From positions 1 through 64,000 of the forward strand of contig RMBW01000015.1 in the NCBI GenBank assembly GCA_004009845.1: DNA of 64,000 nt, written 5' to 3'. Shown piece by piece: positions 47,390 to 59,300 of the stretch. The position numbers and the translations under genes were made by a program. The notes below the pieces were generated by a model. The model was not told the DNA's origin. It saw nothing but the letters and a program-made list of their open reading frames with translations, and did no database searches. This stretch comes from Davidsoniella eucalypti. Lineage: Eukaryota > Ascomycota > Sordariomycetes > Microascales > Ceratocystidaceae. The number at the start of each line of letters is the position of its first letter. The first letter of the stretch is position 1.

Positions 47390-50300
47390 ACTCGATTTCA
47401 GCGCCTCAGCCGACTCAAAGTCCGCCAGTCACTCCCCAATCTACCTCCATTTTGGTATTTTTTATCTCTCTTCCCTTCCCCTCGATGATCTTCTATAATA
47501 GGCCATTCGTATTCACCAAGCCGTCATAGTCAAGATGGTTATAGTATGATTTAGCTACTTGTGCACGTACCCCCCTCTTGTTCCCCTCCCGTTAGTAGCA
47601 GAAGCCAGCGGAGTAACGAGTAGCATACATTTGAAGCTACAGTAGGATGCAGATAGTTGTTGATAGTGGCAAGCAGTACGACACTACTGACAGGCCGGCC
47701 CTGATGAAAGCTCGATGTAAGTACAGTATATTTGTAAGGTGTGCTAATGAGACTTCACTAAAATATTAATGTCGTGCTAGCCCCTCCCACGTTGTTCCTA
47801 GCCGCCTACAAAACAGCTGTAATTCTATACTGTTACTTCGGGATCAAAGCACATGTCATTCCATGGGGCTGTAGTCTGTTTTTACGTTTTGCTGTAACGC
47901 CGCTACTGCTACTACTACTTCTCCTACCAGAGAACAGTCAGCTATGCTGTCTTGAGATTATTGCGCTATGTCTCCTCCTTCCCTCCATCGATTGTTACAG
48001 GCAGTAGAACTACTACCGGGTCCGCTGAAAAAAAAAAGAGTACTAACAAGAGGGTAGGGATAGCCAAGACATTAAAATGAAACGACATATTGGACTAACA
48101 GATGGTACCCTCGAAGTGGCTATTCGTTGCACTGCCAAATATACATCATACGCAAGGCTTCTGATATTACCCGTAGACATGGCCCCTCCATCCAAAGTAT
48201 ATGTAAAGGGGGGTTATTGCCGAAATATAACAATGGCTAAATCAAATCAAGCTCAGGCTTATGTCAAAGCTCGCTATCAAGGGAAGCTAGTATATGCAGA
48301 TAGAAAAGCCGGGAAAGCTATGTAAGCCGGTGTGCATATTGTATGGATATTGTATTAGCAATTAATAACATGACATATTATCACCGTTACGCCGTCGGTA
48401 TCATAACGCCGCTCCAGGCGAAATTATATGTGTGTGCAGCAAACAATTACTATTGACTATGGAACATAAGAACATACTGAAAGTATAACGTGCTAGTTTC
48501 CAACAAACGCATGCTTGTCTCAGAGAATTGAGATCATATCGAATGATCAAATACACTCTTGTCATACATGATGCGCTGTAGTTACGCGAAGGTGCTATTA
48601 GGCTGTACTGTCATACCATTGAATAGCATGAGAGCACCATTGTATTACCACACAGGAACACCCAATGTGACCATTTTTTGATATACTGGTTTGACCTCTT
48701 TACACAGCATGTCACGGGCCAGCCATGAACCAATAACGCGGATAAAAAAACACAAAGCAAATCCATATCGAGTTTTCCTGTACAGCCTTTATGTAATATT
48801 GTGATAGTGGCGATATGTTGACATTCCGGTATTCCGGAAGTGCTCCGGAGAGGAGGAGGGGCAATATTATAATATTGTATCATAATATTAATATGTGTTA
48901 CGTTTAGGCTATCATTCTAGTTGGGTATCATTATTTCGTAATGATATCAATTATCCGCATTTGGTTGTTCTTCAACATGATTTATTAGTAGGGTTGATTT
49001 ATAAATTAGGGTTGGCATTGTTCGATCTCCCAATTTGCCACTTGCCGTTTATCACCTTTGTTCTGACTTGATATTCATCTGATAGTGACCGAGACCGAGG
49101 GCTACTGCCCACAATTAGCGATGGACGTCAGTGAACGTTGTGATCTTGCAAGTAACTCCCTTTTATCAAAATTGCAGCATGACTTAATGGAATTACTATC
49201 TATTCGTTGAGCTTTTTTTTTGCTTGCATTGATTAGTCTAATTGGCCCCTACCCCTCTTTCTAAGTTTCTATGAATGAATAAAGAGATCGTTTCTGAGAA
49301 ATGCAAAAGTATGCTATACTATCACCTTGGGAAGAAGGAAGCTCCTGTATTTATTTGTATACTATGATAAGTTGCTGGAAAGCCTCGTGCGGGACTTGCC
49401 ACAGCATAACTATATATGTTAGTTGATAGGTATATGGAATTGGTAACGAGACTGCCAATGCCATGACATATTCGATTTGCAACGTATTAGTAGGCCGAGA
49501 CAACTACCTTTTATCACAAACAGCAAGAAGAAAATGTCTTTTCTTAGAACTTAATGTTCCTTCAAGTCTGCAGGTTTCCTTCCTTCGTGTACATTCTTCA
49601 CTTGACAAGTCCGAGAGTTGGATGCCCGTGCCCCACGTTGGAGAGTTGTCTTGACATTCTTGCGGCTACTAGTATCGTGAAGTTTTGCACTCTGTTTGCT
49701 AGCCTGCTTGGCCAAAGTTCTAGTACTAAGGCTAAACAAGTTAGTAACTTTTATTTTATCTCTTTATTCGATCATGGAGTTTTGTAGAGTACGTACTTGC
49801 CATGAACTTACCCCAGTTACCGAACTCATTAAGTGTGAGATTTTAGTTCCCTTTGAGACAGTCCCTTCACATTTTTTGTGTCGCTCTTTCGAGGGATGAG
49901 TAGTTTTTTTCTTTTCTTTTTAGAATACGATTTATAAAATCCTTGCTGTTCGCTGCTTGGGATCTGTTCTCTAGAAATTCGTAGCATCATGTCGAGACAC
50001 TTATTATCATGGCCCTATATGCATCAAAATCTTATGACTTTATATAGCATGGCCACTTTGAAGTGATGGTAGTTTGTTTTGTAAGAAGTAGATTTTAACA
50101 AGTAAATCACATCTTTATTGTGAAGTTGGGAGTCTAGTAGCCAACTATTGATCATTTCTGTATGTGATCCCTATGAATGTCAAACTCAAAGATTGCTAGT
50201 GAAAAGTACATGTCGTTCCGCCTTTTGTAGTAGATCCCTGTTTTCGGATCCTTGTTTCTGTGGCTTTTTTATTTTATTTTTTTGCCTACGGCAATTATAG

Positions 50301-53300
50301 GCTATAAGCGAGGAAGTAGGAGTGGTTTGACAAGAATCATTCGAAAAAAGTAAAAAGGGTTTTTTTTTCTTCTTTCTATGATGCGTTGCTTGTAAAGATA
50401 CAGCTATATTGAAAAGTTTTCCAAAGACGATGTATTATTACTTATCAAGATTTCGATAAGCAACGCGCTGTGACTGAGTACTCTCGGACACTTATAGAAG
50501 TACATTACGGGAACAAGTGCGATATTAATATAAATTATAGTATAAGGGACGTCGTAGTCAAGGATAGTTTCCCACTAACACGCATATTCTTTTTTGTCTT
50601 CTTTTTTTCTTGTTGAGACAAAGATCATAGCTTTAGCTTTGTTTCCACGCTCCATGAAATTAGCCATTCGTCTTCTCTATATTTTTTAACATCTCTAAAA
50701 TTTCCAAGCTATTAGTCGTTATTAGGTGCTACTAGCACAAGTTAAATGTTACCAGAAATAAAAGGAAAGATAGCAAAACCCCAACTAGCCTCGCCTCAAA
50801 TTGACGACATAATAAGGCCTTGCTTGTAGATGGGCTTACCATGATAGACAACTTGCGGTTTAGCCTTGGGCTTGGGCCTCCTTGTCACTGACAGTTCACA
50901 TCACGTCACGTCCGCAGACGGCAGACTAGCACACATTTCGGCTTATCTTGGTGCTGTTTTCCTTCGTTGGGGGAAATGGGACAATATAGTCTATTGAAAG
51001 AATAGATGGCTTTTAGCAGGAGTTCTGAGCCCCCAACTCTTGGCTCTTGGGGCCTAGACTCATCTGTGAATAGCACTTCGTTGACGTAGGTTTGTTGGCC
51101 AGGTCATAGTACTATCATATATTAGTGTGTAATATATTTGACCACATCATGTGTGATATTGATACGATAATCGTAGTATGGCGACAGTATAAGGCGTTTA
51201 TGAGTTGGCCGCCACACTCAAGATAGTAACGTCACAAAGTTTTATAATTCCCATATCGAGCAATATAATGTACTACCAACAAGTCCATGGTGAAAGCCAC
51301 TCTATACTGAACTTTTCACTACATATAACTGTCTCCTTAATCAGACCCTGGTCTAATGACTTGACTAGGATAAAAGTACTTGAAGTGCTGCATATATGTA
51401 TGATATTCCTACGACCGCCGTGCCGAAATCTTTCTTGTTGTCTGCATCATCCTCTAATATCTATATAATTAAATGCCCATAGGCTTGGCGTCACGGGCGT
51501 TGGTTCCGCTCGATTTGTAGAATGCATCCGCCTACCTACGCTCACGTATTGCTCGGGTTTTTGGTTACAGGTGACAGCGCATATAAGAAATTCTACAACA
51601 GTACTACAACTCATGTTACTATGATTCAAGTGTATATGACATCTTTTTCCACTATATGTTAGTTGCGTGTCCGCCCTGTCCTCGAGACGTAGTTTTATGC
51701 AATATCAGCGGACGTATATATGTTGTATGTGATGGTATGTGCAGGGCGGTATATGACGAGGCCAATATATCAACATGACATATATTAGAATGTCTATAAG
51801 TATCTGTATGTACTCGACCCGCTCGGGATGAGGGAGGGGCTGCGGTCATGTTGATAGTAACCACCTCATCTGACAGAATTATGTGGAAAATACCCCATAG
51901 CTAGATATTACATTTGCTTTCTTATGATCATCACTCTTGCTTCTTTTTTTGGGTTTTCGGGCTTTCTCAAAGCAAAGGGGGGCAATATTCTTGACCCTTA
52001 GCATAGGATAGAGGAGGCAGTGACCAGGGTTCGGACAAAGACGGGGACAAGTGTTACACTCTGGCAGGATAGGTTTGCCAGTATTGCTACTCTGAAAGGG
52101 AAGTCTAGGTGCAGATTACTCAGACAAATTACAGACATGTGCGCCTGTACGCTGTGGTCAATTGTGTGTCCGATTTGGGACTGATTATGTGGCGACTAAG
52201 GATGTCCCATATTGTGTCCCGTAGCCTTAAGTGACTATGATAATAGTGGTGATAGGAAAACCGGCACAATAGTAATAACAGCAAATATGGAATTCTGTCC
52301 GCGTATGGGTGTACATGTGTACACAGAGGATATAACGGAACACTACAGAGCTGCTACCTTGTCCGCATGTATCAAATTTATCTTGTGCTATTTTCTTGCC
52401 GTTTCCAGCCTCTACAGCCAGTATAATGATACATCCCGGATATCTACGCCCTAGGCGCCAACAATGCATTATGGGAATGATGGTGTGCTTGGCTGTGATG
52501 TTGCATTTGTCAGGCCTCGTAAGCCAAAGAATGCTGAGTAGGTGTATGTATAGTATAGTTGACTGGTCTAACCGTCCCAACCGCTTACTTGGGAACCACA
52601 TCGGAGAATACGGTATTCTACTCACATTCAAAGAGGAATCAGAAGAGAAAATGGAATAGGGAGAGGATTGCAGAGCCCAATGGATACACACTGATGCCAT
52701 ACTGTGAGTGAGTGGTAAGTGGCTAATGATAATGGCAGTAATAGTGATAATAGTAAATGATATATTCTAAACGCCCCGAATATGAACAGTTCCCAAGATA
52801 ACAGTAGTAATAAAAACAAGAATAGTAGTAATAACAATGACAGAGAGAAAGAGAAAGAGTGCGAAGCAACAAAAATATGCCCATAATGGCATAGCGTATC
52901 GAAAACGCGAGTGAGTACCGTGAATAAAACGAATCAAAAATGGCCAAAAGTATCAGCAGGAGGGGCTCAGAGGGAAAGAAGCAACTCTGTTTCCCTAGCC
53001 AAGCAAGACTGGCCTAATCATGTTCAAGATCAGTGAACCTAGAAACAACGAGAAGGCTATGGGCCTTTGGAAGCGACGAATCTGCGCCCTATGAATTCAA
53101 GGGAATAGTGTGAAACGAATTCAAAGAAGGGGATAATGAGCAACGCTGCTGCGAATAAATCAAAAGAAGACGCAGAGAAACAAGCTATGCAGACGCTAGG
53201 CTGCTCGAGAGAGGCCGATCCGATATGGGGCTCTTCCAAGAGCAAGACATGAACAGGCTGCGATATCGAAAAATAGCAAGGAAAAGATGTCGTCATGAGG

Positions 53301-53366
53301 CCGTGAGAAAAGGAAAGACGTAGGAAAGAAAGAAAAAAGCGAATAACTCGAGACACTCGGCTTATA
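42825..53366. other. Gene desert of 10.5 kb; no supported gene
   Basis: Read on both strands without finding a recognisable protein or RNA gene. The sequence is AT-rich and rich in short palindromic words. Noted: perfect 16-nt palindromes at 45141-45156 (ATGTATGTACATACAT) and near 48862-48877 (CAATATTATAATATTG), an A30 tract at 47350-47379, and a C/T-poor segment near 45290-45360. Frames such as 43700-43984 (minus, 94 codons) and 48077-48325 (plus, 82 codons) are open but match nothing I know and lack intron or promoter support. Confidence 0.45.
47350..47379. repeat. Poly-A tract (30 A)
   Basis: Longest homopolymer in the window. It could be the tail of a retroposed sequence, but I see no element body upstream and no target-site duplication, so it is listed only as a repeat. 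Confidence 0.95.
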
Positions 53367-53531
53367 TCAGCACGAGCAAAGTGGGCAGTGGCCGGGAATC
53401 ACGATATAACGCTCATGTGGACCGCGCGGGCATGATGACTGTTTGCTGCCGTCAACAGAGGTGTTGAAGAAGTGAGCGCCTGGGTCGATGCACGATGTGT
53501 AGACATAGTAGTTCTTGGTGAAATCGCACAT
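53367..53531 (-). CDS. Small cysteine-rich protein of 54 aa, conserved-looking, function unknown
   Basis: A complete 55-codon frame with GC-rich, gene-like codon use in AT-rich surroundings. The product starts MCDFTKNYYVYTSC, continues DPGAHFFNTSVDG and ends GPHERYIVIPGHCPLCSC. It has six cysteines (2, 14, 34, 49, 52, 54), with a CPLCSC end that could bind metal or form disulphides; there is no signal peptide or membrane segment, so a cytosolic metal-binding role is more plausible than secretion. The combination of aromatic residues, an HERYI block and a terminal CPxC recalls small uncharacterised ascomycete proteins, but I cannot name a family with certainty. Upstream, CTGCAG at 53545-53550 is a good acceptor with a GCTAAC branch site, and CATAC|GTAAGT at 53633 a good donor, giving an 89-nt leader intron. 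The ATG is the first in this frame in the spliced transcript; 40 codons upstream are open without Met. A second long frame overlaps it after splicing (see findings). Confidence 0.6.
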   Translation of the reverse strand: MCDFTKNYYVYTSCIDPGAHFFNTSVDGSKQSSCPRGPHERYIVIPGHCPLCSC

Positions 53532-53544
53532 AGTGAACGAAGGC

Positions 53545-53633
53545 CTGCAGAGAGCATGTTAGCATGATGATATCTATCTATGGAGATTATGCAGACGTGC
53601 GCGAAGGAGATCAGTACATATCTTGGAACTTAC
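53545..53633 (-). other. Probable 5'-UTR intron of the 54-aa gene
   Basis: Donor GTAAGT at 53633, branch-like GCTAAC, acceptor CTGCAG ending at 53545. It ends 13 bases before the ATG. Prediction rests on splice-site sequence alone. Confidence 0.55.
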
Positions 53634-53859
53634 GTATGGTGAGAGGTAGAGAGTTTGTAGTAAATATTCTGAAGGATAATATGCGGTACAGATAGAATCT
53701 TGTGTACGAGACAGAGGGGGGGCTTGAACGGACAAATGTGAGTTCTCTATAAACAGAATATATGTGACTTGGAAGACCTGAAGACAGGAAGTCTGGATAT
53801 TGATGTCCAAAGCCGGATCGAGAAAGCCATCTAGCCATGAATGAGGATGGAGGTCGGGT

Positions 53860-53865
53860 CTTATA
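53860..53865 (-). promoter_or_regulatory. TATA-like box for the 54-aa gene
   Basis: TATAAG on the minus strand, followed downstream by a CT-rich leader of about 200 bases that ends at the leader-intron donor. The position is consistent with transcription starting near 53830. It is a short motif, so confidence is low. Confidence 0.35.
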
Positions 53866-55542
53866 GATCGAAGGGGGCGTATTTAGCAGGAGCTCTGATA
53901 GCAAGGAAACAAGGGAGATAAAATGTAGTACTAACAGCAAGTCAGCGAGTGTATGATTTTCCGAGCCGTAGCACCTTGTCAGTCTGTTCTTGTCTCAGAC
54001 CTTTTTTTTTTCTGTCTTTATTTTCTGCTAACTGGTAGCAGGGAATACCAAGGGCATGGTTGTAAAAAATAATAATGATATATATATACATAAATAAACT
54101 AAACTAAAAGACTTGACGCTCCCTGTATTAGGATAAATACAATTATATAAGTAGCCCATTTCTTTCCTTCCGTTTTCCCTTTACAGCAAGCAGGGCTCAG
54201 ACAAAATAGAGAGTCTGTCTTGAAGATCAAAGAGCCAGTCAACTAAATCATAGAGCAAGGAGATAAAAAGGCAGAATTAGTAAGTTATATCCCAATAAAA
54301 TGTATTTATTCTTCCTTTTATTGTTCGTCATTTTAAGTTGCACCACCTCAAGGTCTCGATAAAATAGCAGCTCATTTATCAATGCAGCTATATTATGTAC
54401 GTAGACAAATAAGTTACTGGTTAGTTCCAAGATTCAGTATGTCGACCCAGCAAATCACCTTCTGGGCAAGTGGGAGGCCGTAATTGTATGTACCAGAAAC
54501 AACACGGGATATGTATTAGTAGAGCAACAAGCAGTAAATTAGTGAAGAACTGCATTAGCTCTTCTCCTTTCATAGTGCTCTTTCGTCTTATTCTATCTAC
54601 ATCATAGCATCGACAGCTACACCATGCCACTAAGCACCTACTTTTCTGAAAACAAAGAAAGAAAAGAAAAAAGCACACACCGGCTCTAGTGGAAGGGCTG
54701 AAAACTTCTGCTCAGACTTTCTGTGGCGGTTTCTCCTTGCTTTTTTTTTAATATTTATTTTTTTACAGCTCCTTGATAGCGAGAAGTCACGTACCTCCAA
54801 AAAAGAAACCAACGAGAAGAAAACAAGCTCGCGCACTGAACCTAGGGCAAATTGAAAGAAAAGGAAGGATGAAAATAAATTGTCTGTGTGCACGAGAGGA
54901 TCTAGGCCTATAGCTTCGATTTTGCTGGCCTAACCATGGTTGTATCTTGACCATTTAGTCAGGTGGAACTTTTGAGCCTACTTGAAAGCTATTTTGAAGA
55001 CTTGGCTAATAAGTTCTTGTAAGTAGCTAACCCTAACACAGGGTTACCATACTTGTGTCAGCCGCCTTGGAAAGCCCATATTTTCAACGTACATAGTCAG
55101 ATTACCAAGTACCGCCGCAATAAATCGATATACTAAAGAGTACGTGTATCTCAGTCACGAAGAGTGGTTCTGATGGGAAAGACGGTGGCTCATTATCAAA
55201 CGGTATAGTGAGATGGTTGGGTAGCCCTTATGAGGAAAACTAAAGCTCAATGGTCGCCTCATCTTAGTATTGAAGATAAAGAAAGGGAAAATATTGATGA
55301 AGAGTATGGATGAATTTTTCGAACTGGTTGAGCTTTACCTATACATAACATATACATGCACTAGATGTAAAATGTCAGCATCCTTTCTTTATTACACCCC
55401 CCCCCCCCTCCCTCTGTTCCTTTACCTTTTTTGTCCGTCCTCTTGTAATCGCCCCTCTCTTTTTTTCTACTGCTCTCTATTTCTTGCATGAACCGTTTAT
55501 TTTACAATTATTCGTATTCTAGCCTAGGCCATGAATGCCGTT

Positions 55543-55576
55543 CTCGCGGAATCCAAAGACCCAGACATTCCGCGAG
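55543..55576. repeat. Perfect 10-bp inverted repeat with 14-nt spacer
   Basis: CTCGCGGAAT at 55543-55552 and ATTCCGCGAG at 55567-55576 are exact reverse complements. The arms are GC-rich in an AT-rich area. It could be a binding site of a dimeric factor (the arms carry CGG and CCG half-sites), a hairpin, or chance. Confidence 0.8.
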
Positions 55577-56340
55577 TTTGGTTCGGAGTCCGTTGTTTGT
55601 TCATTCGGCCACCATCTATCGTTTCCGTTTAGATGTTGGCTATCAAGAAAGTGGCTCTTCAATTTACTATATTTGTATAGCACTGGACAGGCCAAATGGC
55701 AAGGGATATCAGAAGAAAACAAACAGACAATGAGAGATAGCTAGTTCAGCGATCAGACATGATAAATCCAGTATTGAGCGTAATATTATCTGATAAGCGG
55801 CCTTTGAGAATATTTGAGCGCCTCTACAAGGTACCAGGTCTCTTGTTACCTTACTATAGACAGCAAGAGCCCAGCTCATGCGCCCAGATATCAAATCATT
55901 GTGACCCGAACGGACAGCGAGAGAGAGATCGTCTTGGCTAGAATCAGCTAACGATGTAAGGAAATCAATTACCGGGATAGCGTCTTAAGAGGACCTTCTA
56001 CTCGGTTTTTCTCACGGCATCTAGTCATGTCTGAAAAGCGCTATTCAGCTCCACTGATTCATGACAGTCTAATTACTCACTATTGAGTCGCCTAGCCTCC
56101 CGATTCAGCCCGTTCGTTAGCATGCAAACGTGATGATTGGTTCGTTTGAATAGGCTTTCGTGTAGCAGCGATCAGATCGACAATCGGCAAATCCATAGCA
56201 CTAGCAAGACAGAACCGACGAAACCAAAACAGCCTCGTCATTAGTCTACACTTCTTATGGCCACTTTCGGCTCTTATCTGATTGTTTTGCTTTTATAGAA
56301 GCCGTAGGGCTAAACCTCGCTCTAGTTTGTCTCTTATAGT

Positions 56341-56356
56341 ATATATATATATATAT
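56341..56356. repeat. (AT)8 microsatellite
   Basis: Short perfect AT dinucleotide run, continuing imperfectly to 56366. Confidence 0.9.
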
Positions 56357-59300
56357 GTATATATATTCGGTGAGTCACAAGAGGCACCGCACGTTGCTAG
56401 ATAGCTCTAGATCACACCAACCAACATTGAGGATGATATATACAGCAGAACCTGAATCAACTGTGTCCTCGGTCGCCGAGGTGACGGCTTACGGACTTAT
56501 TCCCATGGGTATGGGTCGTATGTTGCTATCAAGAATTATACTACACTATATAGCACCGGGTAGGGGGTAGGTCGCCTACCTTGATATCGTTGCAGTGACT
56601 ACTACCGACTGTTGGCTATTTTCCAATATTTGGCCTTGCCTGCGACATGGCTCGGCAAAAGTAGCAATAAGACAGACAGGCAGTGTTATTTATACCAGAC
56701 CAGATTGTGGGTTATTTCCAGCTGCTTGGGTCGGATTTGACCTGACCTCCAGTTTCATCCAAAGCCAAAGCCAAAAAGGTTGCATATCCTTTATTTGCAG
56801 CTGTCCCGGACTAATTACCAGTTTCTTATCGTCTCTCTAACCGCTTCTGTGCTATCTAAGCTTCGGGGGTCAAATACCCTGTGTTATCAATCGCCCTAGT
56901 AACTGAACCTCTGCATTCTTCTACCCAGACATTAGCCATTATCTACGTCTACGTTGTATTCACACCATTTGAATGCATTGTTCGAAGTGCCTCTTAAACC
57001 CAAATCAGGTAAACGGAACATCGCCTGGATTGATTCGGCTTGGCGGCCCGGGAAGCTGCATTTTGATATTATATGCTTCTATAGCACAAGTCACATATAG
57101 CGGCAGTGCCACATCTACGTAGCTTTACATATGTATATGCTGTCTCCGTCTTCCTGCACCTTGCTGACTATCGTCATCGATTGCCTCCTTCAATGATATA
57201 TCTTTGCTTATTTCCAAGGCTACATCTCTATCATCACCTTGCCGTAGCATTTCATTCCTCTCTCGACTTCCTGATGCAACAGCACACCATATTTGTATCC
57301 TGTATCAGTAGCAGTACAGCAACAGCACGTTGAGTAAGCTGGGCCATAGCCCCCTGGCCGAGTAAGTATGTGATATGTATCTATGTGATGTATGTATGCT
57401 ACCAACTAGCTGCATATGCATGTGCTCTTCCTTCAGAACCATAAGCAATAAGAAATACAGTGCTTTCGAGGGGGAACAATGCCGATACCGACGATTATAC
57501 AATTGCTGTTTTTGAAACAAAATGTGCCCTTTTTATATCTGTCTATTTTTTGCCTCTGATTGTTTTCCGGTTTCCTCATAACACTGTACATCCCCTCAAG
57601 CATACATATGCATGTATGTACTTATAACGTGCGTATGAGATACATAGTAATTTAGTTTTCTCGTTCTCTCCAGGCACTTGCCACTAGTACAGTCTTTAGC
57701 GTCAAGTCTGAGCAGTTCTCCGGGGGTTTTTCTTCTCTCTTCATTGGGCCCCCCTCTCCTTTTCTCCCTCCAGCTCCAGCGCTTGTTCGGTCAACGAATC
57801 TACGAGCCACTGCTAGGTAGGAACAGGCTAGTTTAACGTACATCTCTTAACATAAATACTACGTGGTCTGGATACTCTAACGTGGCGGATCAATCTGTAA
57901 AACGTCGGACATCGGGATGTGAGTTTTTCCCGTTATGTCAAACGAAGGCAAATCTAAGTCTTGGGATTACCCGGGCTATTTAGTGCACGGAGAGAGCATA
58001 TCCCAGTTCTGACTTGCTTAGACTAGGCAAAGATGGTCCTCTTGTCTCCGATGAAGATCAAATCAAATTTGATGCTTTGTTTAAACAAGAATGATAAAAG
58101 AAGCAGCTAGTAGTACGTAGTTCTCCCTGGTTTCTAAGCGGTGTGCAACATGTGTGCCACGGCCCTGCTGCAAAATATCCAATATCAAGGTCTGCATGTC
58201 AAGGCGGCACGAGAGAGACCGAGTCACTGACAGCTAGCACGTCATCTTGCTTCAAGTTAGTAGTTCTTTATCTATGCACATATTCTGAAATCCTGATAGC
58301 TCGAAGGAGAGCGTACATTTCCTATATTCCACTATACAGGCCAAGAATATGGGATCCATTGCCTCTTCAAACCCCAGGGCGTTGGTGGAGTCTGGTTATT
58401 TCATCTTCCAACTAGCACATACAAGGTAAATTCTCTTAAATGCGAGCCCAAGTCAAGACAACGTTTTTCCGAAAAGAGGGCTATACAAGCGGCACCAGGC
58501 TAGAAAGATGCCTCCATTGCTACCGTATGTGTAATCGTGATTTGTTTTTTTTCACACTTGCAACGCCATAACAATGATATGTCAAATTTCACCAATGAAG
58601 TGGGGTGGCTCACTTTCCCTTAGCTCGGATCTCGGGTCGTGGGAGGAGGGGTCCGTAAGAAGAAGGGGAAAAGGATGCGAGCGAAGATCATATACCAAGA
58701 CCAGAATTAGCTAGTCTATACCGAAGTAGCAGAGTGAGAGGAGACAGAAATAGCGAGAACTGAGAATACTGAGGATTGATGGAAACACGAAGAGTCGACT
58801 CTCGAGATGTTCCTTGCTGATACAAGCCACATGATATCCCGCGTCTAGATACATGTAGAGAACCTCGTCACATTGTAGTAGCACTAATTTTTCTTAGCCT
58901 CTCTAGCCTCATGATACCTAACCTATATTCCAGAATCAAGGCTGGTCGATTATGCTGTAGCATTGCTAGAAAACTGGACACATGCATGCAAACATCGTAT
59001 CTTGACTGCTATATAGTCAAACAAGGAAAATAGACCCGACGTGGTGGGTGGCGAAGATTCCATCGAGAAGACGTGATAGGCCTGTAGAATATCGTATTTT
59101 GGGCTTATATTTCTACAGCCACATACATCATGAGAGCCTTTGTATCGAAACACGTTTCCCAACCATAGCAAATACATATAAACCAAGGCCTACTTTATTA
59201 GGGTTTCTTATGACTTACATGCGTGTTTGAACCCTGTATCTAAACAATCAGAAAGACCCTGACCGAGTGAAAGCCGTTCTGAAACTTGTTTTTGTTGGCC

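Noticed and set aside
52227..52700. 157-codon minus-strand frame
   Set aside because: It is long but has no ATG at its reported start, and its residue pattern is rich in Ile, Tyr and Cys from AT-rich repeats; no domain or exon context.
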